Source: Hymenobacter aranciens
GTDB taxonomy: Bacteria > Bacteroidota > Bacteroidia > Cytophagales > Hymenobacteraceae
DNA: 64,000 nucleotides
Assembly (NCBI RefSeq): GCF_030580865.1
Contig: NZ_JAUQSY010000003.1
Span: 248,001 to 312,000 of the forward strand
Reading direction: 5' to 3'
The translations under genes and the position numbers were made by a program. Positions 1 through 8,323 of this stretch are shown here, in pieces; within the stretch, counting starts at the first letter, position 1; every line of letters begins with the position of its first letter. The notes under the pieces were generated by a model. The model worked only from the letters and a program-made list of their open reading frames with translations. It did not search any database and was not told the origin of the DNA.

Positions 1-2599
1 CACCTACGCCGCCGACCAGTGCCGCCGTCTGGTCATGCACCGACCCTTGCAGCAATTCGCGGCGGAAGTAAGTGTCTTTTTCGGTGGGCGCGATGCAGCT
101 TTTGGGGAAGCGCTGCAAGGGGTTATAGGTCATGCTGCCTAACCCTAGTGGACGATAGAACGTGCGGGTCAGGAAGCCATCAATAGACTCATTGAGCAGC
201 TTCTCACTCAGGCGCTTCATGATGATAAAGCTCAGGTCGGAGTATTCTACCGGGTACTTGCCCTTGATTTTGGGCATCAGGCTGGAGCGCATCGTCCAGG
301 CCCAGACGGAGTCGTCGGCGGCTTTGGTGCTGTATTCGCCGGGCACTACTTCGTTGGGGAAGTCATCGGAGCGAATGCTGGCGTAGAAGGTGGGCTTCAG
401 GCCGTTGCTGGTGATGGTGCGCTCCCAGGTGGGGATGCCGGGTTTGAGCCCGGCCTGGTGCAGCAGCACGTCGCGCACGGTCATTTCGCGCTTGTTGGTG
501 CGGGCCAACTCAGGCAGGTAGGTGGCTACTTTCTCGTCGAGGCTGAGGCGCCCCTGGTCCTTGAGCCACATCACGGCCTGCAGAGTGCCGGCTACCTTCG
601 TTACCGAGGCCAGGTCGTATAAGGTGCTGCTGGTCACGGGCTGCGATTGGTCGTAGGTGCAGTAGCCGTAACTCTGGTCGAACACGACGGTACCGTTTTT
701 GGCCACCAGCACCTGGCAGCCGGGAGCGGCGGCGTAGGTCTGGCTTTCGAGAGCAATATTGTCAATCTGGGCTAGCGTGCGCGAGTCCAGCCCTTGGCTT
801 TCAGGCGCGGCGTAACGCAGGCGGTTTAGCGAGGGTGTGGCGATGCCGGTGCCGACGGGTAGCATGGGCGACACCGTGACGGGCAGCTTGCCCCGCCCCG
901 GCAGCGCTCCAAACAGCACCTGCGGCACCACAATCTGGGCCGCGTAATGGTCTTCATAGCCACATACCAAGGTGCGGGCGCTTTCCAGGTACTTGAGGGC
1001 GTAGGCGTTGCCCATCGCCACCACTACCGTTTTGTAGCTCTTGTTGGCCTGCAGCCGTTTTAGGAAGTTCAGCGCCCCTTCGCCCAGTCCGTATTCGTGA
1101 GCCGGCGTGTTGTTCATCTGGTGTAAACTTACTACCACCACATTAGCATTGCCGAGGCGGCCCAGGATGCGGGTGAACGTGCTGTCGTCGGCGTAGCGGT
1201 TAGCTACCGCAAACGCCTGGCCCGCTTGGTATTTGCCGAAAATCGTAGCATACGGCCCCTCAGCCTGCGTACCGACGGTGACCGTAGCAATGCGCAAAGT
1301 ATCAAGCCGCTGGAAGGGGAGGAGCTTGTCGTCGTTCTTCACCACCGTCACGGCGTGCTCAAAAATGCGCTGGGCCAGCACTCGCGTATTAGGCCGGTTG
1401 AGGCTGTCGCGCAAGGTGGCCAGCACGGCCGGCTTTTGCTCCGCCAACCCTGCCCAATATTTAGCGCGCAGGATTTTCTTCACTCGCAGGTCCAAATCTT
1501 CCTGCTGCAGCTTGCCCGCCGTCACAGCCTCGCGAATGCGGGTCAGCGCCGAGGGCACATCTTCTGAGAAGAGCAGCACGTCGTTGCCGGCCGCCAGGGC
1601 CATGGCGTCGAGCTCGCCGTCCTTGTAGAGCTTGCTCACGCTCTTCATGTTGAGCGCATCAGTGAAAACCAGGCCTTTAAAGCCCATTTTCTCTTTTAGC
1701 AGGCCTGTTACCAGGTTGCGCGAGAGCGTGGTGGTCTGCGCGTGGGTTGTATCAAACAGCGGCATGTAGAGGTGAGCCACCATCACGCCCATCACGCCCG
1801 CTTCGAATGACTTTTCGAAAGGAAATAAGTCCACTTTCATCAGCCGGGCCAAGTCGGTATTAATGACTGGCAGGGCGACGTGCGAATCGGTGTCAGTATC
1901 GCCGTGGCCGGGGAAGTGCTTAGCCACGGCCATGATGCGGCCGTCCTGCAAGCCCTTGATATACTGCACGCCCAATTGGGCCACTCGCTCCTGGTTTTCG
2001 CCGAACGAACGGTTGCCGATAACCGGGTTGCCGGGGTTGGAATTGACATCGATAACCGGCGCGAAGCTGATGTGCACGCCCAGGGCGCGCATTTTCTGGG
2101 CAATCTGCTGGCCCATCTGGTACACCAGCTGCGGGTCGTCCATGGCGCCCAGGGTCATCTGCTTGGCAAAGTGGGCCGAGGAGTCGAGACGCATGTCGAG
2201 GCCCCACTCGGCATCCATGGCAATGAGCAGCGGCACTTTGGCGGCGGCTTGCAGCCGGTTGGTCATCAGGGCCTGGCGCTTGGGGCCGCCCTGCAGAAAC
2301 ATCACGCCGCCAATACCTTGGTTACGCACCAGCCGCTCGATGCGGTCGGCGTGGGCTTTCTCCTTATTCGAATACGCCGCTACCATAAACAGCTGGCCGA
2401 GACGCTGCTCGGGCGTCATGGAGTTGAACACGCTGTCGACCCAGGCCATTTCGATGGGGGCGTGCGGCAGCGGGTCGGCCGGGAGTTTGGTGGGCTTGGA
2501 AAATGCCAGCAACAGCCCTGCTACCCCCAACAGCACGGCCCCGAGGCCAAACCGAAAATACGTGCGAATCAGCCCAGTGGGGTTGCGGAGGGAATTCAA
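1..2599 (-). CDS. Glycoside hydrolase family 3 (NagZ-like) fused to a serine beta-lactamase-fold domain, C-terminus cut off
   Basis: The reading frame is open from about 2599 to the window edge, so the protein is partial. An N-terminal membrane anchor or signal (L-rich stretch followed by AFSKPTK) precedes a GH3 domain with the beta-N-acetylglucosaminidase signature AKHFPGHGDTDTDSH and the following D-A-L-N-M-K-S segment. The second half is a serine-hydrolase domain of the class C beta-lactamase/AmiE type, with the SxxK motif in LASVTKVAGT and a YSD motif near the cut end. In Bacillus, NagZ and AmiE are neighbouring genes that take muropeptides apart, so this fusion probably removes GlcNAc and cleaves the peptide side in peptidoglycan turnover outside the cytoplasm. 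The start is uncertain: no ATG is seen, and TTG at 2599 is the best choice. Confidence 0.8.
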   Translation of the reverse strand, partial: MNSLRNPTGLIRTYFRFGLGAVLLGVAGLLLAFSKPTKLPADPLPHAPIEMAWVDSVFNSMTPEQRLGQLFMVAAYSNKEKAHADRIERLVRNQGIGGVMFLQGGPKRQALMTNRLQAAAKVPLLIAMDAEWGLDMRLDSSAHFAKQMTLGAMDDPQLVYQMGQQIAQKMRALGVHISFAPVIDVNSNPGNPVIGNRSFGENQERVAQLGVQYIKGLQDGRIMAVAKHFPGHGDTDTDSHVALPVINTDLARLMKVDLFPFEKSFEAGVMGVMVAHLYMPLFDTTHAQTTTLSRNLVTGLLKEKMGFKGLVFTDALNMKSVSKLYKDGELDAMALAAGNDVLLFSEDVPSALTRIREAVTAGKLQQEDLDLRVKKILRAKYWAGLAEQKPAVLATLRDSLNRPNTRVLAQRIFEHAVTVVKNDDKLLPFQRLDTLRIATVTVGTQAEGPYATIFGKYQAGQAFAVANRYADDSTFTRILGRLGNANVVVVSLHQMNNTPAHEYGLGEGALNFLKRLQANKSYKTVVVAMGNAYALKYLESARTLVCGYEDHYAAQIVVPQVLFGALPGRGKLPVTVSPMLPVGTGIATPSLNRLRYAAPESQGLDSRTLAQIDNIALESQTYAAAPGCQVLVAKNGTVVFDQSYGYCTYDQSQPVTSSTLYDLASVTKVAGTLQAVMWLKDQGRLSLDEKVATYLPELARTNKREMTVRDVLLHQAGLKPGIPTWERTITSNGLKPTFYASIRSDDFPNEVVPGEYSTKAADDSVWAWTMRSSLMPKIKGKYPVEYSDLSFIIMKRLSEKLLNESIDGFLTRTFYRPLGLGSMTYNPLQRFPKSCIAPTEKDTYFRRELLQGSVHDQTAALVGGVG

Positions 2600-2788
2600 A
2601 GGAAGAACAGGGGCCGGCAGGCCGTACTTTTGTCGTGGGTAGCAACGGAACCGCCCCGGGGGTTTGCGGGTTCCGAAAGACGACCCGCTGCCGCGAACCA
2701 AACTGAAGCCAATGCCTCAAAATTCGCCTCAACGCGCCGTCCAATCAACTACAAAAATACGGAAAAAACCGCGCGGTGGGTTGAAAAT

Positions 2789-2802
2789 GTTGTACCTACA
2801 AC
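2789..2802. promoter_or_regulatory. 14-bp palindrome in the gap before mutL
   Basis: GTTGTA-CC-TACAAC is a perfect inverted repeat lying between the divergently transcribed GH3 fusion and mutL. It could be an operator, but nothing ties a regulator to it. A TACTTTCG box at 2863-2870 resembles a Bacteroidota -7 element for mutL. Confidence 0.25.
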
Positions 2803-2896
2803 GGCTGCGCCCGCAGGTTTATTGCTCAGTCAGGCAGTAGTCTCAAGTTTGTCATTCTAAAATACTTTCGCGCCCCTGGTGGCGTTTGCCTGCGTC

Positions 2897-4924
2897 ATGC
2901 CCGACATCATCCGACTTCTGCCCGAATACCTTGCCAACCAGATTGCGGCCGGCGAAGTGGTGCAGCGCCCTGCTTCGGCGGTGAAGGAATTACTGGAAAA
3001 CGCCGTTGACGCCGGAGCCACACAGGTGCAGCTGATTGTGAAGGAGGCGGGTAAGCAATTGGTGCAGGTAGTGGACAACGGCCTGGGCATGTCGCCCACC
3101 GATGCCCGCATGAGCCTGGAGCGCCACGCCACCAGCAAAATAAGCTCCACTGAAGACCTGTTTCGCATCCGCACCCTGGGCTTCCGGGGCGAGGCCCTGG
3201 CCAGCATTGCGGCCGTGGCGCAGGTCGAAATTCGCACCAAGCAGCGTGAGCAGGAGACCGGCAGCCTGCTGCTGGTGGAGGGCTCGCAGATTACCAGTCA
3301 GCAGCCCACCGCCTGCCCCGACGGCACTAGTATCAGCGTTAAGAACCTGTTTTTTAACGTGCCTGCCCGACGGAATTTTCTGAAAAGCAATGCCGTGGAA
3401 ATGCGCCATATTCTGGACGAGTTTCAGCACGTGGCCCTGGCTAATCCGCAAATTGCCTTTTCGCTCTATCAGAATGATTTGGAGGTTTTCAGCCTAGCTG
3501 CTGGCAAGCTCAGCCAGCGTATCGTGTCTCTGCTGGGCAATAATTACAAGGGGCAGCTGGCTAACTGTGAGGAAGTAACACCCTTTATCACCGTGAAGGG
3601 TTTTGTGGGCAAGCCTGAGTCGGCCAAGAAAAGCCGGGGCGACCAGTTTTTCTTCGTCAATAACCGCTTCATCCGCTCGGCCTACCTCAACCACGCCGTG
3701 CTGGCGGCTTACGAAGGGCTACTGCCCCGCGACACGCATCCGTTCTACGTGCTGTTTCTGGAGCTTGACCCCAAGGCCATTGACATCAATGTGCACCCGA
3801 CGAAGACGGAAATCAAGTTCGAGGATGAAAAGACGGTGTACGCCGTAGTACGCGCTGCTGTTAAGCAAAGCCTTGGCTTGCATAATATTGCTCCTTCGCT
3901 GGACTTCGACGGCGACGTGAACTTCGCGCCTATTCGTCCCTTGCGCGGTGGCAAAGCCAAAGATGAATCGCTCCCGGAAATTGCCCCCGCCGCCCGGGCC
4001 ACCGGCAGCCGCTCCGATTTCCGGCCCGACGCGCTGGCTGCTGCGGCAGCCGCCCGGTCCAACTCGCCGCACTCGGGCTTCAGCAATTTCCAGCCCGACA
4101 CGCGCCGCGACGGTTTCGAGCGCGGCCCCAGTGATGAAGCGCGCCGCGAGCTCGAAGCCTTCTACCGTGAGCTGGGCCAGCCGGTGCGAAGCGAGGAGCT
4201 AGACGCCGAAGCCGAACTGCTGGTGCCCGACGAAACTGCGCCAGCAACTGTCGCGCCGCCCGCGTGGCTGGGACAGGATTTCGAGCCCGCACCCCAGCTG
4301 CCGCTGCCTGAAGTCACGTCTGCGTCGCTGGGTTTGCCAGCGCGCGAGAATGGGGGAGGAGGCCGCGCCGTGCAGGTGCAGCAGCGCTTTGTGCTGGTGC
4401 CGGTGAAGTCGGGCGTGTTGCTGCTCGACCAGGAGGCGGCCCGCGAACGGATTCTCTACGAGCAGTATAGCCAGGAATTGAGCCGCAGCGCGGGCAGCTC
4501 CCAGGCGCTGCTGTTTCCACGCACCGTTACCTTCACGCCCGCCGACTTTGCGGTGTTGCGCGAACTGCACGAGCCCCTGCACGCGCTGGGTTTCCGCTAC
4601 GCCGACTTTGGGCCCAATACCATTGCCATTGAAGCCATTCCGGCGGGCATGGCGGCGCAGAACGAAAAGGAGTTGCTGGAGGGCCTCGTGGAGCAATTCC
4701 GCAATGCGCCCGGCCCTTTGCGCCTTGACCGGGCCGAGGGCGTGGCCCGGGCGCTAGCTCGGCGCGTGGCCCTGGCTACCAGCGCCCCGCGCCTGCCCGA
4801 AGCCGAGCTCACGGCGCTGGCCGACCGCCTGTTTGCCTGCCAGGTGCCGGGCTACACGCCCGACGGCCGCCGCACGCTGGTAGTGCTGGACGGGCAGCAA
4901 CTGGCCGAATTTTTCCGTAAGTAG
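2897..4924 (+). CDS. mutL: DNA mismatch repair protein MutL
   Basis: 675 residues. The N-terminal GHKL ATPase is complete: ENAVDAGA, DNGLGM, RHATSKI, TLGFRGEALASI and a VPARRNFLK segment. A Pro/Ala-rich linker (about residues 345-480) leads to the C-terminal dimerisation/endonuclease domain with DQEAARERILYE, which fits the DQxA(x2)E(x4)E metal-site pattern except that the usual His is Glu, and the tail LFACQVPGYTPDGRRT. The ATG at 2897 gives the usual MPDIIRLLPEYLANQIAAGEVV start; a GTG 18 nt upstream is less likely. MutL couples MutS mismatch recognition to strand nicking and excision. No mutS is nearby. Confidence 0.95.
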   Translation: MPDIIRLLPEYLANQIAAGEVVQRPASAVKELLENAVDAGATQVQLIVKEAGKQLVQVVDNGLGMSPTDARMSLERHATSKISSTEDLFRIRTLGFRGEALASIAAVAQVEIRTKQREQETGSLLLVEGSQITSQQPTACPDGTSISVKNLFFNVPARRNFLKSNAVEMRHILDEFQHVALANPQIAFSLYQNDLEVFSLAAGKLSQRIVSLLGNNYKGQLANCEEVTPFITVKGFVGKPESAKKSRGDQFFFVNNRFIRSAYLNHAVLAAYEGLLPRDTHPFYVLFLELDPKAIDINVHPTKTEIKFEDEKTVYAVVRAAVKQSLGLHNIAPSLDFDGDVNFAPIRPLRGGKAKDESLPEIAPAARATGSRSDFRPDALAAAAAARSNSPHSGFSNFQPDTRRDGFERGPSDEARRELEAFYRELGQPVRSEELDAEAELLVPDETAPATVAPPAWLGQDFEPAPQLPLPEVTSASLGLPARENGGGGRAVQVQQRFVLVPVKSGVLLLDQEAARERILYEQYSQELSRSAGSSQALLFPRTVTFTPADFAVLRELHEPLHALGFRYADFGPNTIAIEAIPAGMAAQNEKELLEGLVEQFRNAPGPLRLDRAEGVARALARRVALATSAPRLPEAELTALADRLFACQVPGYTPDGRRTLVVLDGQQLAEFFRK

Positions 4925-4948
4925 GCGGGCGCTGCTGGCCGGGTCGGC

Positions 4949-4956
4949 TAGCTTTG
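4949..4956 (+). promoter_or_regulatory. Candidate -7 box TAGCTTTG for the rhomboid pair
   Basis: An exact TAnnTTTG box 72 nt before the ATG at 5028. A clear TTG at -33 is missing, so this is a weak call. Confidence 0.3.
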
Positions 4957-5027
4957 CGGTTTGAACGGCCGTTGGCCGGTCCGGCTGGCATTGCGGCTTT
5001 TTGCTGGCCGGCGCTATTATTCTCGCT

Positions 5028-5822
5028 ATGTTCAATCTGACTCCTGTTGTCCGCAACATATTGTTCATCAATATTGCGGCGTATTTTCTGCAGGCGGCTT
5101 TCCTGCCGCAGCTCCAGCAGATTGGGGCGTTGTACCCCATCGGGTCGCCCTATTTTCAGCCCTGGCAGTTCGTCACGTATATGTTTCTGCACGGTGGCTT
5201 TGGGCACATCCTTTCCAACATGTTCGGGCTGATTTCCTTTGGCCCAATGCTGGAAATGAAGTGGGGGCCGCGCCGTTTTCTGATTTTCTGGATGGTGTGC
5301 GGCATCGGCGCCGGGGTGCTCTACGAGGGCGTGCGCTTTTACGAAGGCTACCGCATGGAACAGGCTCGCCGGGAATTTGTGGCCGAGCCGACGGGTGGCG
5401 ACCTGGTGGCTTTCTTCGATAAGTACGCCTCCCAATACAGTGGCTACGAGGTGCTGGCCCAGGCCCTGCAGCGTAACCCGCAGAATCAGGAATACCGCGA
5501 ATCGGCCATCCAAACGGTGAACGGCGTGGTGGACGAAATAAAAAACTCACGCTTTGGCGGCATGGTCGGTGCTTCGGGCGCCCTGTTTGGCATTCTCTTC
5601 GCCTTCGCCTACCTGTTCCCGAATACCGAGCTGATGCTCTTGTTCTTCCCTTTCCCCATCAAGGCCAAATACTTTGTCGGGCTGTATGCGCTGTATGAGC
5701 TCTATGCGGGTATTCACCGCACCCCGGGCGACAATGTGGCGCACTTCGCGCACTTGGGCGGATTGTTGATAGGCTTCATCATCCTAAAAATATGGGAACA
5801 GGGCCGCGAGCGGTTCTACTAA
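5028..5822 (+). CDS. Rhomboid family intramembrane serine protease
   Basis: 264 residues with about six membrane segments. The catalytic Ser lies in GASGALFG (Ser183) and the His in AHFAHLGG (His242); the HGGFGHILSN motif of the second core helix is present at about 55-64. A soluble insert of about 75 residues (roughly 98-172) separates the third and fourth membrane segments, longer than in GlpG-type proteins. Rhomboids cut single-pass membrane proteins within the bilayer; the substrate is unknown. The ATG at 5028 was preferred to a TTG at 5001. It is followed after 25 bp by a second rhomboid, so the two are probably co-transcribed. Confidence 0.9.
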   Translation: MFNLTPVVRNILFINIAAYFLQAAFLPQLQQIGALYPIGSPYFQPWQFVTYMFLHGGFGHILSNMFGLISFGPMLEMKWGPRRFLIFWMVCGIGAGVLYEGVRFYEGYRMEQARREFVAEPTGGDLVAFFDKYASQYSGYEVLAQALQRNPQNQEYRESAIQTVNGVVDEIKNSRFGGMVGASGALFGILFAFAYLFPNTELMLLFFPFPIKAKYFVGLYALYELYAGIHRTPGDNVAHFAHLGGLLIGFIILKIWEQGRERFY

Positions 5823-5847
5823 GCCCGCTGGGCTGATTTGCGCAACC

Positions 5848-6777
5848 ATGAGTATTACCAACGACATCAAAAACGCTTTCATTCGCCGCGACAACGCGCT
5901 CAGCCAGCTCATTGTGCTGAACGTGACGGTGTTTGTGCTGTTGATTGTGTTGCAGACGGTGTTTCACCTCTCGGGCATCGATGCCAGCTACCCGAATCTG
6001 CTGCGGCAGGTCGAGCTGTCGTCGAGCCTGCCGGTATTTCTGCGCCACCCCTGGACGCTGCTTACCTATGCCTTCACCCACCTTATTTACTATAATGGCT
6101 TCCTGGGCGGGGTAACTCACCTGGCCTTCAACATGCTGAACATGTACTGGTTCGGCCGACTTATTCGGGAGTATCTCGGCGACCGGCGACTGGTGAGCCT
6201 GTATATTCTCGGGGCTTTGGCCGGGGCGGTGGTTTTTCTGCTGAGTTACCAGCTGGCGCCTGGTTTTCAGGCCCGTATTGGGGCTACTATGGTGGGCGCT
6301 TCGGGGGCGGTGCTGGCCATCATTGTGGCGGCTGCCACGCTGCTGCCCGACTACACGTTCATGCTGTTTCTGTTTGGGCAGGTCAAAATCAAATGGATTG
6401 CTTTTGTGCTGGTAATTGTGTCGATAGTGGGCGTGAATGGGGGTAATAGCGGCGGTAACCTGGCCCATCTGGGTGGGGCGCTGCTAGGCTACATTTTTAT
6501 CAAGCAACTGCAGGCCGGGCGCGATTTGGGCCGCCCGGTGCAGGCCATCGGGCAATGGCTGGGCAAGGTGTTTCACCGCACGCCCACCATGCGCGCCAGC
6601 ACCAACACCACCACCCGGCGTACGTCGGCCGATGGGATGGCGGCCCGCACCCGCAACCCCGAAGCCACTCCTCTTCAGGAAGAAGTGGACATTATTCTGG
6701 ACAAGATTTCGCGCTCGGGCTACGAAAGCCTGACCAAGGAAGAAAAGCAGAAGCTGTTCAAAGCCAGTCAGGAATAG
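5848..6777 (+). CDS. Rhomboid family protease with C-terminal DUF6576-like tail
   Basis: 309 residues. The membrane core has the catalytic Ser in GASGAVLA (Ser152) and His in GNLAHLGG (His207). After the last membrane helix comes a cytosolic Ser/Thr-rich linker and a terminal helical motif (EEVDIILDKISRSGYESLTK and following) that I recognise as the short DUF6576 domain attached to rhomboids of this phylum. It sits 25 bp after another rhomboid and ends just before a strong terminator. The pair may divide substrates or act together. Confidence 0.9.
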   Translation: MSITNDIKNAFIRRDNALSQLIVLNVTVFVLLIVLQTVFHLSGIDASYPNLLRQVELSSSLPVFLRHPWTLLTYAFTHLIYYNGFLGGVTHLAFNMLNMYWFGRLIREYLGDRRLVSLYILGALAGAVVFLLSYQLAPGFQARIGATMVGASGAVLAIIVAAATLLPDYTFMLFLFGQVKIKWIAFVLVIVSIVGVNGGNSGGNLAHLGGALLGYIFIKQLQAGRDLGRPVQAIGQWLGKVFHRTPTMRASTNTTTRRTSADGMAARTRNPEATPLQEEVDIILDKISRSGYESLTKEEKQKLFKASQE

Positions 6778-6793
6778 AATAAGTAAAACAAAG

Positions 6794-6830
6794 AAAAAGC
6801 CCCGCCGAAGTTGCTTCGGCAGGGCTTTTT
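6794..6830. terminator. Bidirectional terminator between the rhomboids and mdh
   Basis: A GC-rich stem (AAAAAGCCC..GCCGAAG with its complement) has A-tracts on one side and T-tracts on the other, so it can stop transcripts from both convergent genes. Confidence 0.85.
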
Positions 6831-6850
6831 AGCTTTAAGCTGACTTATGC

Positions 6851-7789
6851 TTATGCCTCGACGCTCATTTTGTCGAGGGCGTCCATCACCTCTTTCACGT
6901 GGCCGCGCGAGGTCTCCAGCAGGGCTTTCTCGTCATCGTTGAGCTGCAGCTCGATGATGCGCTCAATGCCGTTTTTGCCGAGGATAACCGGGGCACCGAG
7001 GTACACACCGTTGATGCCGTACTCGCCCTGCAGCTCTACGCACACGGGGAACACGCGGCGCTGGTCGCGCACGATGGCCTCAACCATTTGGGCAGCAGCG
7101 GCGCCGGGAGCGTACCAGGCCGAAGTGCCCATAAGTTTCACCAGCTCGCCGCCGCCGTTTTTGGTGCGGTCCACGATGGCATTGAGGGTGGCTTCGTCGA
7201 TGAGCTCCGTGACGGGGATGCCGCCCACGGTGGTGTAGCGGGGCAGGGGCACCATGGTGTCGCCGTGGCCCCCCATCAGCACGGCTTGAATGTCTTTCGG
7301 GCTCACGTTCAGGGCCTCAGCCAGGAAGGCGCGGTAGCGGGCCGTGTCGAGAATGCCAGCCATGCCGAACACTTTCTCGCGGGGCAGCTTCGAGGTGAGG
7401 TGGGCCTGGTAGGTCATCACATCGAGGGGGTTGCTTACGATGATGATGATGGCATCGGGCGAGTGCTTCACCACTTGCTCGGTCACCGATTTCACGATGC
7501 CAGCGTTGGTAGCGATAAGGTCGTCGCGGCTCATGCCGGGCTTGCGGGGCAGGCCCGAGGTGATAACTACCACGTCGGACCCGGCGGTGCGGGCGTAGTC
7601 GTTGGTGACGCCCACGGTACGGGTGTCGTAGCCGATAATCGGGGCTTTCTGCCAGATGTCGAGGGCTTTGCCTTCGGCAAAACCTTCCTTGATGTCAACC
7701 AGAACTACTTCGTTGGCAATTTCACGGGTGGCGAGTACATCGGCGCAGGTTGCGCCCACGTTGCCAGCCCCGACGACGGTAACTTTCAT
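6851..7789 (-). CDS. mdh: Malate dehydrogenase
   Basis: 312 residues of the LDH-like malate dehydrogenase type. Visible are the NAD-binding GAGNVG at the N-terminus, the substrate-loop sequence GLPRKPGMSRDDL, VSNPLDVMTY, and the catalytic His region MGGHGDTMVPL. It oxidises malate to oxaloacetate with NAD+ in the TCA cycle. The start is the ATG giving MKVTVVGAGNVG; an upstream extension in the same frame lacks the family start. A TACTTTTG box lies 40 bp upstream. The gene stands alone and converges on the rhomboid pair. Confidence 0.96.
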   Translation of the reverse strand: MKVTVVGAGNVGATCADVLATREIANEVVLVDIKEGFAEGKALDIWQKAPIIGYDTRTVGVTNDYARTAGSDVVVITSGLPRKPGMSRDDLIATNAGIVKSVTEQVVKHSPDAIIIIVSNPLDVMTYQAHLTSKLPREKVFGMAGILDTARYRAFLAEALNVSPKDIQAVLMGGHGDTMVPLPRYTTVGGIPVTELIDEATLNAIVDRTKNGGGELVKLMGTSAWYAPGAAAAQMVEAIVRDQRRVFPVCVELQGEYGINGVYLGAPVILGKNGIERIIELQLNDDEKALLETSRGHVKEVMDALDKMSVEA

Positions 7790-7828
7790 GCGGGTAATGA
7801 ATTGGGAGGTAAGGGAAACTTGTGGGCG

Positions 7829-7836
7829 CAAAAGTA
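7829..7836 (-). promoter_or_regulatory. -7 box TACTTTTG of the mdh promoter
   Basis: Read on the minus strand, an exact TAnnTTTG box 40 nt upstream of the mdh ATG. No convincing -33 TTG at the usual distance. Confidence 0.45.
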
Positions 7837-7979
7837 CCGCCAAACTCCCGACTGCCGCACGACCCGGCCGAATAAGTTTGCCGCTGCACCAGGGAAAATG
7901 TGTGGTTAGCCGACTAAGAGAAGCCACTGCCAGCAGCAATTGGCGATATGAGCGCGGCAGTTCCGATTTTCTAAATCAA

Positions 7980-8215
7980 ACTCTGCCTCCGTACGCCCAC
8001 CATCTACAGTACCGTCAACGTGTGTGCCTTCACCAAAACCTTGGGCGCCGAGCAGGCCCTGGTGCTGGTGAATGTGCGCAACTCCAACCAGCAGTTTGCC
8101 TTGACCGCCGCGCTGGCTAATGTCCGTTGGACTAATGCGCTGGACGGCAGTATTGTTATTGGTAGGCACGCAGGTTTCGCTGCCCGCCTATGGCTACCTC
8201 GTGCTGAATAGATAA
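7980..8215 (+). pseudogene. Decayed C-terminal end of an alpha-amylase family protein
   Basis: No intact gene is present, but the plus strand reads CLRTPTIYSTVNVCAFTKTL, then a stretch like VLVLVNVRNSNQQFAL and WTNALDGS, in one frame. After a one-base shift near 8164 it reads GTQVSLPAYGYLVLNR and a stop. This matches the C-terminal beta-sandwich of Bacteroidota alpha-amylases, which end in a similar VSLPAYGYLVL motif. The catalytic domain is gone. A strong terminator follows. The remnant probably marks a deleted starch-degrading gene. Confidence 0.65.
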
Positions 8216-8255
8216 CAAGGCCTACCCGGCTGGCCGTCGCCGCCGGTCAATCCTG

Positions 8256-8306
8256 ACAGCCGTTTTGGCTGCCGTCCCGGGCGGTGGCCGAAACGGCTGT
8301 ATTTTT
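8256..8306 (+). terminator. Rho-independent terminator after the amylase remnant
   Basis: A 14-bp stem (ACAGCCGTTTTGGC pairing with GCCGAAACGGCTGT, one wobble) is followed by a T-run. It is better preserved than the gene it served. Confidence 0.75.
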
Positions 8307-8323
8307 GACCAGCGGGCTGCCTT

